From Nitzschia sp. DOCU1 (Eukaryota; Bacillariophyta; Bacillariophyceae; Bacillariales; Bacillariaceae): a DNA stretch of 64,000 nucleotides. Of this stretch, positions 1 through 9,538 are shown piece after piece; position 1 is the first letter of the stretch; each line of letters starts with the position of its first letter. The notes below the pieces were generated by a model. It did no database searches, was not told where the DNA came from, and saw only the letters and a list, made by a program, of their open reading frames with translations. The stretch is from positions 3,286,001 to 3,350,000 of the forward strand of contig OX595987.1 in the NCBI GenBank assembly GCA_951394045.1, given 5' to 3'. Position numbers and translations under genes: made by a program.

Positions 1-37
1 CGAAGACGACGACGATTCAGACGATGAAGATGTATAG
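1..37 (+). CDS. Acidic C-terminal tail of a gene cut by the left edge (partial)
   Basis: From base 2 the frame reads EDDDDSDDEDV followed by a TAG stop at 35-37. A run of Asp/Glu ending directly at a stop is typical of acidic tails on eukaryotic nuclear proteins such as chaperones and chromatin factors. Only eleven codons are visible, so the family cannot be named. The simple codon pattern could also be a chance GAC/GAT repeat. Confidence 0.4.
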   Translation, partial: EDDDDSDDEDV

Positions 38-884
38 TAAATAGGAAGCGCACCTAATGCGCAGCCAAAATGTGCAGCACTACTGCGCACTCTATTTTTG
101 TACCATCAAAATCGCAAGCACCTTTTTGGTCTCTCCACAAATCCTGTCCGAGCGACGTCTTTGACGCAGCTCACGACAACCAAAGTCATACTTTATTTGA
201 CCCAAAGTAGATTACGACAGCAAAAGTCATCCATTTCTGTAACTAATGCGAGGATGCCGGCGAGGATGCCTTGCCTCCAAAAAGGCAAATTCCATAAATG
301 AAAATCCATTGATATTTTTTCTTCTCTAAGTGAGGGCTTAGTAAAAACGAAAACGCGACCTAAAAAATGAGCGGTTGAATCCCCCCCCCCCACACCCCCC
401 CCAGGTATAGCGAGTGGCCTCAAATAGCGAAGTCGGCGCGCATGCAAGCCTATCTGCACCGCGACCGGATATGAGTGCTCCCTACCAGGTAGCATAAAAC
501 TAATACTACGTTCCTGTACGATACCTAGACTGACGGTGATGATAGGAAATTGGCTTTGGTGGAGATAGTGTGGGATTTTTCTCGTCGGAGTACTACTTGT
601 TGGTGGGTGACCGAAGCAATCTAACCCTTGCTACTGATGAAGGTCTTTTATCAATGTTGACAGTGTCGCCCGGTGAGAATCTATACATCCACTAGTGAGG
701 CGAATAATGACTACGTTGGAGTCCCGGTTTAGCATCGGCGCTTGGAGGTGAACGCGCAAACAGAATAGGCGAGTTGGCCCACAAACTACTTTGCTACCGA
801 CATTTTGGATCGGATGATTTTAGTGACGATAAGGCGGTATTTTCATGGGAGAAGGTAGTTCAAAATGATCGTCTTCAATTACTA
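38..884. other. Intergenic region with poly-C tract
   Basis: No reading frame here looks like a gene; the short frames start at non-ATG codons and show no family motif. The one obvious feature is a C-run at 381-402 interrupted only by ACA. The region would hold the 3' end of the truncated left gene and the 3' flank of the minus-strand gene ending at 885. Confidence 0.5.
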
Positions 885-1694
885 TCAGGATTCTTGCAAG
901 TCTTCCACTTGGTCGTCGCCTTCGCCCCTCTGTGCTGGATTTTCTGGGTCAGGAATAGCAGATGCCTCGACTTGGATCTGACTAATCGGTTCTGAAGCTA
1001 CAATGAATGCTTCCATCAGCTTTGAGCTGTTTTCCTTGCTGTATTGGTGCCATGTGCTTGACCCGCCAAGTGCATCAATTCCTTCTTGACAAAATTTCAT
1101 AAAGGTTGCTACCCAATGCGGCAAGGTTGTCTGGACATCGTCAAGGAAGCGAACATCTTTCAGACGATCTGACGGAACTTTTGCTATTTGCAACTCAGCA
1201 TGCCCGTCGCTTTTGAAGGCCCCTTCTCCGTCGCCCCGAGTTGAGGCGCCGTGGTGAATCCAACCCACGGCCTTACCCCCATTGCTTGGAACGAGATAAA
1301 TGCAACCTTCTTGCCAGCCGAGATCAGACCTTGACTTTTCCTCGTCGCTGGAGCCAATTATACCTTTCCCAATTGATCGAAGTATGCTACTCTTAGGCAG
1401 TCTCTTTACCCAAACAATTCTGTGCGAAGATCCGAATTCGACAAGGGGTTCGGCATCCTGCGGCAAGACCCAATGCCACAACGCAACGCTGTCAGGACCA
1501 CGTTGAATCAGGCTTCGAACTTGCGTGCGTTTGAGCGGGCCATGTTCGAGCTTTTGGCGTTTTCTTTCTCGAAGGGCAGCAAGGATCGTCGGTGGGACGT
1601 GAACACTGAACCCACACTCATCACAGTCGCATGCAGAATTTCGACGGAAATCATGCGACGCGAAGGTCATCGACGACAAGAAAGAGTCGGACAT
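885..1694 (-). CDS. Hypothetical protein, about 269 aa
   Basis: The frame is open to 1889, but its first codon there is GTG. The first ATG is at 1694 and begins MSDSFLSSMTFASHDF, so that start is used. The N-terminus has a CDCDECGF cysteine cluster followed by a basic stretch (ALRERKRQKL) that could be a nuclear signal. The middle is Trp-rich (WHWVLPQ, IVWVKRLP, GWIHHG), and the C-terminus is acidic and Gln-rich. I do not recognise the family. An upstream exon encoding part of the 66 residues before Met66 cannot be excluded. The gene lies head-to-head with the SAICAR synthetase gene. Confidence 0.6.
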   Translation of the reverse strand: MSDSFLSSMTFASHDFRRNSACDCDECGFSVHVPPTILAALRERKRQKLEHGPLKRTQVRSLIQRGPDSVALWHWVLPQDAEPLVEFGSSHRIVWVKRLPKSSILRSIGKGIIGSSDEEKSRSDLGWQEGCIYLVPSNGGKAVGWIHHGASTRGDGEGAFKSDGHAELQIAKVPSDRLKDVRFLDDVQTTLPHWVATFMKFCQEGIDALGGSSTWHQYSKENSSKLMEAFIVASEPISQIQVEASAIPDPENPAQRGEGDDQVEDLQES

Positions 1695-2011
1695 GATTTT
1701 TGGGCACCGCAATCGCAATTCTCCACGGACTTGAACAAAACAACAACAATCTATTTGTGCTGCACTAAACAGGGAAGGTGTTGAAGGAAGTGGTGGGCCA
1801 TCGAGAAAACGCACGCAGAACTGCCTGTCCTCGTGCAATTCAGCTGATTGATTGGCAACGCTCGCTCGCGTGCACACCCGGCCGTCCACGATATGTACAT
1901 AAGTAAAAGAGGTATGTCCCCGGATCAGTACATACTATTGGACGCCGGCGCCTCTTTATCGCAACCACAGATATCTTTCTCTGATGCAATCGACGCGATG
2001 ATGAGACATTG
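1695..2011. promoter_or_regulatory. Divergent intergenic region
   Basis: About 317 bp separate the inferred start of the minus-strand hypothetical gene from the SAICAR synthetase start, so both promoters must lie here. No specific binding site is claimed. Part of the region is open in the minus frame and could be coding if the hypothetical gene starts further upstream. Confidence 0.35.
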
Positions 2012-3544
2012 ATGGATCAGCAAGATTCAGCCGTTACACTGTTCAGTATTCATTTTGCGCCAACACATATCGGTAAGCAATCCATAGCAGCTGCTAATAT
2101 TATGAGCAGCAACGCGAAGGTTAGGGTTTTTCTCGCCGTCCCGTCGGAAGCTTCCATTGCATCCGCAGAATTGGTGGCGAAGGAACTTTTGGTCCGCTAC
2201 GGCATCGGAGATGTGACGATTCGCTCGTCTTCCGCACCGGTCGACAGGTTGCTGAGCGTTACCGATGAATCGCCGGTGAGTGCCGTGTGGGTTTTTTGGT
2301 CTGGTAGTCTTTTGGCTACAGCTGGATTGGTACAAGAAGAATCTCCGTTTCCAGTCCTTGAGGTCGATGCCACTGCCGCCCCCAAGGAAATCGCATGGAC
2401 GATTGCCAAATGGTGTAGTCTGGGATGCGAAACAGTTGCATCAAGAGTCCGTCTGGCAACAGTGGAAAGGAGACAGGGGAAGCTAATTGAAGACGCGCAG
2501 CTTCAATCTAAAAGCTGGAAATATCTTCAGGCGATTGCCAAATGCTATGACAACGAAAAGCAAATCATCGGCTGTGGTATCGAGTCGGCGATTCGTGGGA
2601 AAGTTCGCGATAGGATCGATTTGAATGATAGGCTCTTGGCCTTGGTTACAACCGATCGGCAGTCGGGATTCGACCGCCAGCTAGCACTGGTACCGTACAA
2701 AGGTGCGGTGCTCAATCTCACAAGCGCATTCTGGTTCGATCAAACAAAACACATTATTCCCAACCATGTGGTTGCCATTCCCCATCCCTACGTGACCATT
2801 GCAAAAAAATGCCAGCCATTTCCAATCGAATTTGTCGTTCGGTACGTTTGCAGTAGATACAGCCCGTATTTTCTGTCGTCAATCTACTAACAATGAATTT
2901 ATCCAACGGCCAGGTCTTACATGACAGGATCGACATCGACCTCGATTTGGAAGAACTACCAGAATGGGGTTAGAAAATATTGTGGCCACGAACTCCCAGA
3001 AGGCATGACCAAGAATCAAAAGCTTTCGAGCAACATTTTGACCCCAACAACCAAAGAAGAAGACCACGATCGCCCGATATCAGCGAAGGAAATTGTGGAG
3101 GAAAAATGGATGACGCAAGAGGACTGGGACATTTGTGCTGATGCCGCTTTGAAAGTCTTTGCCCTGGGCCAGTCGATTGCCTCTGAACATGGACTCATTT
3201 TAGTGGATACGAAATACGAATTCGGTCGAGACTTGGAAACAGGAGAAATTTTGCTGATCGATGAGGTTCACACTCCAGATTCCTCCAGATACTGGTTGGC
3301 GAGCTCCTACGAAGAACAAATTGCAGCTGGAAAGGAGCCCGAAAATATAGACAAAGAATTCCTCAGATTGTGGTTCAGTGAACAATGCGACCCTTACAAG
3401 GATGAAGTTTTGCCTGAAGCGCCCCGAGACCTTGTGGTAGAGTTGTCGCGAAGGTATATCTCGCTTTTTGAAATGATAACTTGGAAGCATTTCACTTTTG
3501 AGATTGATGGTGATATCAGCAAAGCGATCGAAGCATACAAGTAG
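2012..3544 (+). CDS. ADE1: SAICAR synthetase with N-terminal PurE-like domain
   Basis: Phosphoribosylaminoimidazole-succinocarboxamide synthase catalyses CAIR + Asp + ATP to SAICAR in de novo purine synthesis. Exons are 2012-2841 and 2914-3544 (486 aa). The 72-nt intron runs GTACGT...CAG and contains a CTACTAAC branch site; splicing restores EFVVR-SYMTGSTSTS, the family signature. Other family motifs include KLIEDAQLQSKSW-type N-terminal sequence, GLILVDTKYEFG and LIDEVHTPDSSRYW. Residues about 35-150 are extra and follow the order of a PurE (AIR carboxylase) Rossmann-like domain, but its catalytic motifs are replaced: AVPSEAS where GS.SD is expected, SSSAPVDRL for SAHRTPDKL, and no GGAAH. 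Animal PAICS has an active PurE domain at the C-terminus, so this order and decay are unusual. ATG 2012 is the first Met; ATG 2102 (MSSNAKVRVF), just before the PurE-like part, is an alternative. The neighbouring ADE2 makes the substrate CAIR. Confidence 0.93.
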
Positions 3545-3571
3545 AAAATTTTGGCCACATCTTAACTAATG

Positions 3572-5107
3572 TTACGCTTGTTTTTCTTTTGTCGGACTAC
3601 TTGCGCTGACTGCAAAGCATAGGGCACTTGAAATGTACGCAAAACAAACGACGCTGGATAGTAGTGACGACAATTCAGACGATGTCCCTCCTGTTTGGCC
3701 GGCGCTGAAGTACCAACCTAACGCAGTAGGGGTAAGATTGGCGATTGCTCCTGTCAGTGTGAAAAGCCCCTGACCTGTTCCACCGACTTTGTTACCCACG
3801 GTCCCCAGCATCGAGCTAATTGTCGGGCCAAACCAGCACTCCGCTACCAAATATTCGATGGATAGCCAGACCATTGCTGTCTGGAACGAGTCGGAATGTA
3901 CCGCCATGTAAAATGTCGGAGCGGCCAGAACGGAGCCCACGACCGGAATCCAAAGCTTCTTTCCGATTGAGTCATCATCCTCAGTAGCATTCGTTGATAA
4001 CCAGTCCGCAACTGCTCCTCCTACTAAACCACTTGTAGATCCCGCAATTGCGGTAATCAAAGCCTGTGCCACTGCATATTCCCCTGCATTATCAGGAAAT
4101 GTTTGTTTGTAATATGGCGCTGACCAGACTCCAATGGACAAACCTGCCGAGAACCTGAGAAGCGACCCCAAGAAAAGCCATTTTACTCTGTCCGTTGATA
4201 GAACATCCCCAATGTCACCTAAGAATGACCGTTCGTCAAGATTAAAACCAGGTGACACCATATTGGCCTGTTTGTCTTTGGTATCCTCTGGTAACACGAC
4301 AAGGGCAATGCTCGCTGAGGCAAAAGCAATTAGGGAAACGACAATTGTCGTTTGCTGCCATCCAATTTTTGTATCTAAAAGTATTGACAATGCTGCTAAT
4401 GCCCCTCCAAGAGCCACCCCTGTACCGTAAACGCTAGTTGCAAATGACCTTCGATCTTCTGGAACTCTTTCGTTGATGAGGGTGTACGCAGTGGGCGTCG
4501 TAAAGGCACAGGCTAGCCCCATTGCCACTCTCCATACAAGCACTTCAGTGTAGGTTGTCGAAAGAGCCGTTCCAAGTGTCGCCGCACCCCAACCAATCGC
4601 AGCCGCTACGGTCAATTTCTTTCGGTCGAATCGATCAGCGGCAGCACCTGCCCCGAGTGATGCTACGGCGAAAAGCGCCGTAAATGCGAGCGACGCAAGT
4701 AAGCCGTATTGGGACTGTGAAAAACCAATATCCACGTTCATGGCAGAGAAAGAATTTGCGTTCTCCGAAAAATTCACCAGATAGTAGATTGACGATCGGC
4801 TCCACTGGTTCGAGACGTAGACAAAATGCAAGGGCAAGACCAATGCAAAAAGCCATTTCCAAGACGACCCACCGCTCGGTTGTCCTTCAGTCTCCAAATC
4901 TTCCTGTTGTGATCTTAAGAACACCTCACCGCGCCTAGAAACAAAATCCATCGTTTGCTCACTCCTCGTGAAAGTGGTTTTGGACAACTGCATTGGGCGG
5001 TCTTTGAACAGTTCATTTCTGCTCGTTGCAGCAGAAGGTTGAAAAGCCAGAGTGAATCCAATGCCCACTACCGCCAGGAAGTGCACATACCATCGTGCCG
5101 CGCCCAT
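3572..5107 (-). CDS. MFS transporter, probably plastid-targeted
   Basis: A membrane carrier of about 511 aa with roughly twelve hydrophobic segments. The loop between TM2 and TM3 carries AAADRFDRKKLT, a variant of the MFS G-x3-D-R-x-G-R-R motif. The best general match is the Spinster-like/organic-ion branch; the substrate is unknown. The frame is open to an ATG at 5272, but the Met at 5107 starts a clean signal peptide, MGAARWYVHFLAVVGIGFTL, followed by AFQPSAATSRNEL. A cleavage site A|F followed by a Ser/Arg-rich stretch is the diatom ASAF-type plastid signal, so 5107 is preferred. It lies tail-to-tail with ADE1 (27 bp apart) and head-to-head with ADE2. A role in moving purines or a precursor across plastid membranes is attractive but is inferred from position only. 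Confidence 0.85.
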   Translation of the reverse strand: MGAARWYVHFLAVVGIGFTLAFQPSAATSRNELFKDRPMQLSKTTFTRSEQTMDFVSRRGEVFLRSQQEDLETEGQPSGGSSWKWLFALVLPLHFVYVSNQWSRSSIYYLVNFSENANSFSAMNVDIGFSQSQYGLLASLAFTALFAVASLGAGAAADRFDRKKLTVAAAIGWGAATLGTALSTTYTEVLVWRVAMGLACAFTTPTAYTLINERVPEDRRSFATSVYGTGVALGGALAALSILLDTKIGWQQTTIVVSLIAFASASIALVVLPEDTKDKQANMVSPGFNLDERSFLGDIGDVLSTDRVKWLFLGSLLRFSAGLSIGVWSAPYYKQTFPDNAGEYAVAQALITAIAGSTSGLVGGAVADWLSTNATEDDDSIGKKLWIPVVGSVLAAPTFYMAVHSDSFQTAMVWLSIEYLVAECWFGPTISSMLGTVGNKVGGTGQGLFTLTGAIANLTPTALGWYFSAGQTGGTSSELSSLLSSVVCFAYISSALCFAVSASSPTKEKQA

Positions 5108-5507
5108 TTGCCTTCTGTCGGACACCCACAATGTGAAGTATTGTGTTCCACCGATCCAACCCCACTCTCCTCTCGCTGACGTGCCGTTTGCAAAAGTTGT
5201 TGGATATTTTGGAGGCTCGGCGGGCTTGCAAAAAATGTGAGAAGTTGACACCGATACACCCATCAAGGACATCCTTTAATCTCATTCACGGATTCCTTTT
5301 GTATGGATAAAAACGAATGATTTGGGAATCGTGTCTCCATCGTGATCGCAACCCAGCCCAGAAACCCTGTCTCGCAAAACGACCCCCACACCCACACATC
5401 ATCAGAGGTCGCGATCAGAAAATAGATATATCACAAAACTCGTAGCCCTTGCGGTCACTCTTGACTATTCTCGACCCATCATCTCAACAAAATATCTGGA
5501 AAGCACC
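5108..5507. promoter_or_regulatory. Divergent promoter region, MFS transporter / ADE2
   Basis: The 400-bp gap between the preferred transporter start and the ADE2 ATG contains both 5' flanks. The transporter-side 165 bp is open in the transporter frame and would be coding if translation starts at 5272. A pyrimidine/ACAC-rich stretch (5385-5402) precedes ADE2. No defined element is claimed. Confidence 0.3.
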
Positions 5508-7371
5508 ATGACAACTAAACGTGACCTGTCTGCTTCTTCTCCAATCAAAGTGGCATGCGTCGGTGGCGGTCAGCTTGGTAGGATGATGGCATTGGAAGCG
5601 CCACGTCTTGGAATCAGCATGAAATTCTTAGACCCTCTTGGACCACGATGCCCAGCCGCCCAAGTTGTTCCACGGGAAGATATAATTGAAGGCTCACTGA
5701 AGGACCCGTCAAAATTGCGCGAGTTGGTGGCAAATTGCGACGTCGTGACGGTTGAAATCGAGCACGTCGGCGTTGAAACTCTGGAGGAACTGGAGAAAGA
5801 AGGCGTCAACGTCCAACCAAGCAGCAGAGTGCTGGGAGTGATCAGAGACAAGTATTTGCAAAAGAAACACTTTCAAGAGCACCGAATCCCTCTACCACCG
5901 TTTGATGCCACGCCTTCAGTAGGAGCGATCAAACATGCGGCCGAAACGCTGGGCGTGCCTCTGATGTTGAAATCTCGCACGGGGGGCTACGACGGGAGGG
6001 GCAATGCTGTTTTGAAAGGAACTTCTGATACCGAGATTTCTGAAGCCCTGGGCAAGCTGGGGATACAAGGTCAAAACGAATTGGATCTTTACGCCGAAGG
6101 CTGGATTGAGTTCGAATGTGAAGTTGCAGTAATGGTCGTTCGTTCCAGCCACGCTCAAGAAACTGGTTCGTACCCTGCTGTAAACGCCATTCAACAAGAC
6201 TCTATCTGCAGGGTCGTTTTGGCGCCCGCGCGTCATGTCTCAGCTAAGATTCGGAAGGAATGCGAACGTATTGCCAGACTCGCAGTTGATTCTCTCGGGA
6301 TGGGAGCGTCCGGCATGTTCGGGGTTGAACTATTCGTGACCAAGGATGGCAGCGTGTTGTTGAATGAAATAGCACCGCGTCCTCACAATACCGGGCATTA
6401 CACACAGGATGCATGCGCAGTGAGTCAGTTTGAAAATCATCTTCGGGGAGTCTGTGGAATGAAATTGGGTTCCACAAAAATGACAGTCGAGGCTGCTGCA
6501 ATGATAAATGTGCTGGGCGCGGCCTCTGGGACTTCAGAAGACACGCTTAAGAGCTCCAATGCGGCCCTTGGTATGCCTTCTGCTGCTATGCATTGGTACG
6601 GCAAAGTGGACTGTCGTCCGGGGCGAAAAATGGGTCATATCAATATTGTTGGAGGATCTCATGCCGAAGTGGATGTATTCTTATCGGAACTTCTGGCTTT
6701 GGAGGCCGTTCCTGTTTCTCTCATGCCTGGTGGTCGCTTGTTCACATGCCCGCTCGTTGGTGTGATTATGGGTTCTCAGAGCGATCTGCCGACAATGAAT
6801 GCGGCAGTTGACATACTGAAGAAATTCGGTGTTCCTTACGAAGTAGACATAGTCTCCGCTCATCGTACACCAGATAAGCTCATGACATACAGCCGATCTG
6901 CGGCAGGGAGGGGAATACGTGTTATCATTGCTGGCGCTGGTGGGGCAGCACATTTGCCAGGAATGGTTGCTGCACAGGTAAGGTCGTGTCGAAGGAACGC
7001 TGGGAGTTTGCCTCCGCTCATGATTCTTGATTTACCCTAAATCATTGTTTTCCATCCTGTAGACACCGTTGCCAGTAATTGGCGTCCCTGTGAAGACGTC
7101 GACACTGAGTGGTGTGGATTCGTTGTACAGTATCGTGCAGATGCCCCGGGGTATTCCGGTGGCAACAGTTGCGATTGGAAACGCAATGAATGCAGGTTTG
7201 TTAGCAGTCCGAATTCTTTCGACTAGCAGAGCTGATTTACGAGAGAAAATGGAACAATATCAGGTTAGCATGACTGACATGGTGAACGATGATAGCGAAA
7301 AGCTCATCAGTCTTGGAAGTGACGAGTTTTTGAAGCAGATGGACAATAAGAATACATCTGTCAATGTGTAG
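5508..7371 (+). CDS. ADE2: AIR carboxylase, PurK-PurE fusion
   Basis: Phosphoribosylaminoimidazole carboxylase converts AIR and bicarbonate/CO2 to CAIR, the step before SAICAR synthetase. Exons are 5508-6977 and 7063-7371 (592 aa), with an 85-nt GTAAGG...TAG intron in phase 0. Residues about 14-400 form the ATP-grasp PurK part: [29 protein letters not shown], and [17 protein letters not shown]. Residues about 417-580 form Pur[39 protein letters not shown], and after the intron [10 protein letters not shown] and [17 protein letters not shown]. All PurE catalytic motifs are intact, unlike the relic in the neighbouring ADE1. The order and length match fungal and plant enzymes (yeast about 571 aa). 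No convincing plastid or mitochondrial presequence is seen, suggesting a cytosolic enzyme. Confidence 0.96.
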
Positions 7372-7406
7372 GCAGGCAAGTACTATGTGATTCTAGGCAC
7401 GATTTG

Positions 7407-8363
7407 CTACGGCTTCCTGTTCTTTCCAACACGGTGGGATTCCCCGTCCTCAAAAGTGTCCCAGTTGACATCGTCATTGTGAGAGTGGGTGAAGCCAATT
7501 CGTCGCTCGGCTTCAACGATTTGCGCTGCACGGTAGGCCAGTACGTAAGTCCGGCGTTGCCGGTCTTTGCATGTGTTTCCACCGGAGCCATGCACTACGA
7601 ACTCGTCGTGGATCGTGATGGAACCACGCTTCGCAGGAGCCAACCTCACTTCCTCTACAGATTCGTCAACTTCAGTGGTCAAGGCATGCCCATCCTCCCG
7701 AGAATCGCCAGACGCTGGACGGTGGGGGCGCAATGTCTTGGAACGTCCAGAGCCCACGACATAACGTAGGCACCCATTCTCAGGCATTGAATCGTCAATC
7801 GCCAGTGAGAAGGTACACGTGTCAGAGCAGTCGACCTTCAACGCTTTGTTCCCAGGCCAGTACGCCATGTCTTGATGCCAGGCGAACACGGCATCTGTTT
7901 TGCCCGGTAGTTTGTTCAATAGTTGGTCGTAGTCTTTGGTCATTTTGGAGGAAGGAAACAACTGTCTTGCGATGGATGCCGTAAGTCTCTCGTAGATGTT
8001 GTTTTTCAAAGGCGGGTAGTAACGTGTAGGAAGCATGCAGTTGACTAGTGACCATTGAGAGTATGGAACTCCGAATTTTTTGGACATGTCGCAAAAATCT
8101 CTGCCTGGGACTTGGATCTCGCCAGAGACGAATCGATCGAAAACGGCGCCAAGCTCCTCAACTTCTTCTTCGGTCAGAACATCCACAAGCGTGATGCAGC
8201 CATCGCGATGAAACGCCTCGATTTGCTCGGGCGCGAGACAGAACTCATCATTGGAAATCCGCCCGAACACTTTCGGACCGCCCAAACCAGTGCCAGACGA
8301 CGCGTTCGTCCCTGAGGTGAATACGGTAACTAAAAGACACAGGAAGGCGAATCCCCTCGCCAT
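7407..8363 (-). CDS. PhyH-family 2-oxoglutarate/Fe(II) dioxygenase, secretory
   Basis: A 318-aa protein of the phytanoyl-CoA hydroxylase (PhyH) superfamily, non-haem iron enzymes that hydroxylate small substrates using 2-oxoglutarate and O2. The iron-binding H-x-D is in FAWHQDMAYW (His163, Asp165), the distal His in FVVHGSGGN (His258), and Arg residues that could bind 2-oxoglutarate follow in DRQRRTYVLAY. The upstream frame begins with TTG; the first ATG (8363) starts a signal peptide, MARGFAFLCLLVTVFTSG, so the protein probably enters the ER. No plastid-type F follows the cleavage region. The substrate is unknown. The gene ends 35 bp from the ADE2 stop, tail-to-tail. Confidence 0.88.
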   Translation of the reverse strand: MARGFAFLCLLVTVFTSGTNASSGTGLGGPKVFGRISNDEFCLAPEQIEAFHRDGCITLVDVLTEEEVEELGAVFDRFVSGEIQVPGRDFCDMSKKFGVPYSQWSLVNCMLPTRYYPPLKNNIYERLTASIARQLFPSSKMTKDYDQLLNKLPGKTDAVFAWHQDMAYWPGNKALKVDCSDTCTFSLAIDDSMPENGCLRYVVGSGRSKTLRPHRPASGDSREDGHALTTEVDESVEEVRLAPAKRGSITIHDEFVVHGSGGNTCKDRQRRTYVLAYRAAQIVEAERRIGFTHSHNDDVNWDTFEDGESHRVGKNRKP

Positions 8364-8480
8364 TTCTCTCAACTATTCGAAGAAAAGGAACAACGAGAAA
8401 AGCAACCCCAGTTTGTGACCGTTATGTGAATCTGTGCTCTCACCGCCGACCACCATCAACAGCATCTCACGAGTGTCGGA

Positions 8481-8642
8481 ATAAACCGTTTCGCTTACGA
8501 GCGAGGACACTTTTTTTGCAAATGCGCCCCACGCGATAGCTCGTGTTATGGAAGTGGATTACGATTTTTGCGTACAACACGAGTTATCGCGTGGGGCGCA
8601 TTTGCAAAAAAAGTGTCCTCGCTCGCAAGCGAAACGGTTTAT
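8481..8642. repeat. 67-bp inverted (foldback) repeat with 28-bp loop
   Basis: The left arm is 8481-8547 and the right arm 8576-8642. The reverse complement of the left arm matches the right arm at 65 of 67 positions; the differences are GCTATC/GTTATC and CTCGTA/CTCGCA. The loop is 8548-8575. Homology stops sharply on both sides. This length and identity point to a foldback/MITE-like element or a recent inverted duplication, and a transcript would form a long hairpin. No flanking target duplication was recognised. Confidence 0.95.
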
Positions 8643-8913
8643 GGGGTCTTTCAGGACTGGCAACTCGGGACTGAAGACCGACCATTCGAATGTGTCGACT
8701 GCACACTACGTCGTCACGACTGTCGTCGGGGCAACGGAACTACAGAAGGTCATGTCAGTGGTAAGATCGGACATGGGACCAGATGGAGAGACATCCCATA
8801 GATGTTCATCTGAGACTCTTGGACAAGACGACGAGGGCTGGGATGATCTAGAGGACATCCAAGATGATCGGTGGGACATTGTAGATGACCGATACTTCGA
8901 ACTAGTAGACTGA
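8548..8913 (+). CDS. Doubtful 121-aa ORF starting in foldback loop
   Basis: The ATG is the first base triplet after the left foldback arm, and the frame runs through the right arm to a stop at 8911-8913. The first third is repeat-derived. The last third is acidic and Trp-containing (DDEGWDDLEDIQDDRWDIVD), which looks more protein-like. No family is recognised. It may be chance or a repeat-derived gene; there is no support beyond frame length. Confidence 0.2.
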   Translation: MEVDYDFCVQHELSRGAHLQKKCPRSQAKRFMGSFRTGNSGLKTDHSNVSTAHYVVTTVVGATELQKVMSVVRSDMGPDGETSHRCSSETLGQDDEGWDDLEDIQDDRWDIVDDRYFELVD

Positions 8914-9538
8914 AGGAACGACGAACAGAGTCGGTCCTGTGGGACCATCGAACACGATCAATCGGGTCATTACGAGTACCAAGCGGAAAGAACGTCTAGC
9001 ACTAGTAGATAATCACAATATTGAGGAGAAGCTTTGAGAGAGGAACTTCTGGTGCACCACCAACGAGTATTGTCTAGAGACCTGCTACGAAAAGACTACA
9101 GCCGAGCTAGTTAACTACAGTCGAGTTAGTCGAGCAGGAACGCTACTAGTTACGAGAGATTTCAACACACGAGATCCAAAAGAGCTATCAAGAGGGAGAG
9201 AGGTGCGAAAGCGCGCCGCCGCGAAGCAGATCGCGCCGGCTCGCAAGCGAGCAAGCGAGCGATCAACGTAGTCGAATGAATGAATAATCGAAGCAAGGCA
9301 GAAGCAGATTACCGCGTCGTGCCGCAGCGCCTACCGCCACCGACCAGCAGGCGACCACATCACCAAAAGAGCGAACGACCAGTTTGGATTGGATTTTACC
9401 ATGTTCTCGGGTGGCTAACCACAACTATTATAATACCAAGAATGCTTTCTATCATACCGCTATCAAGAGAAACACCAAAGGGCTCGAACTTGCAGAAACT
9501 TAGTGGTGAGGAAGTTGGGGAAGTTGAGGTTCTCTGAA

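Larger units (their letters stand above)
8364..9538. other. Gene-poor region with foldback repeat
   Basis: Between the divergent PhyH and Sel1 genes lie 1.2 kb with no recognised gene. The region contains the foldback repeat at 8481-8642, a 121-codon ATG frame beginning in its loop, and a GC-rich stretch around 9200-9265 built from GCGAGCAAGCGAGC-like units. The rest, including the 5' flank of the Sel1 gene, shows nothing definable. Confidence 0.45.
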
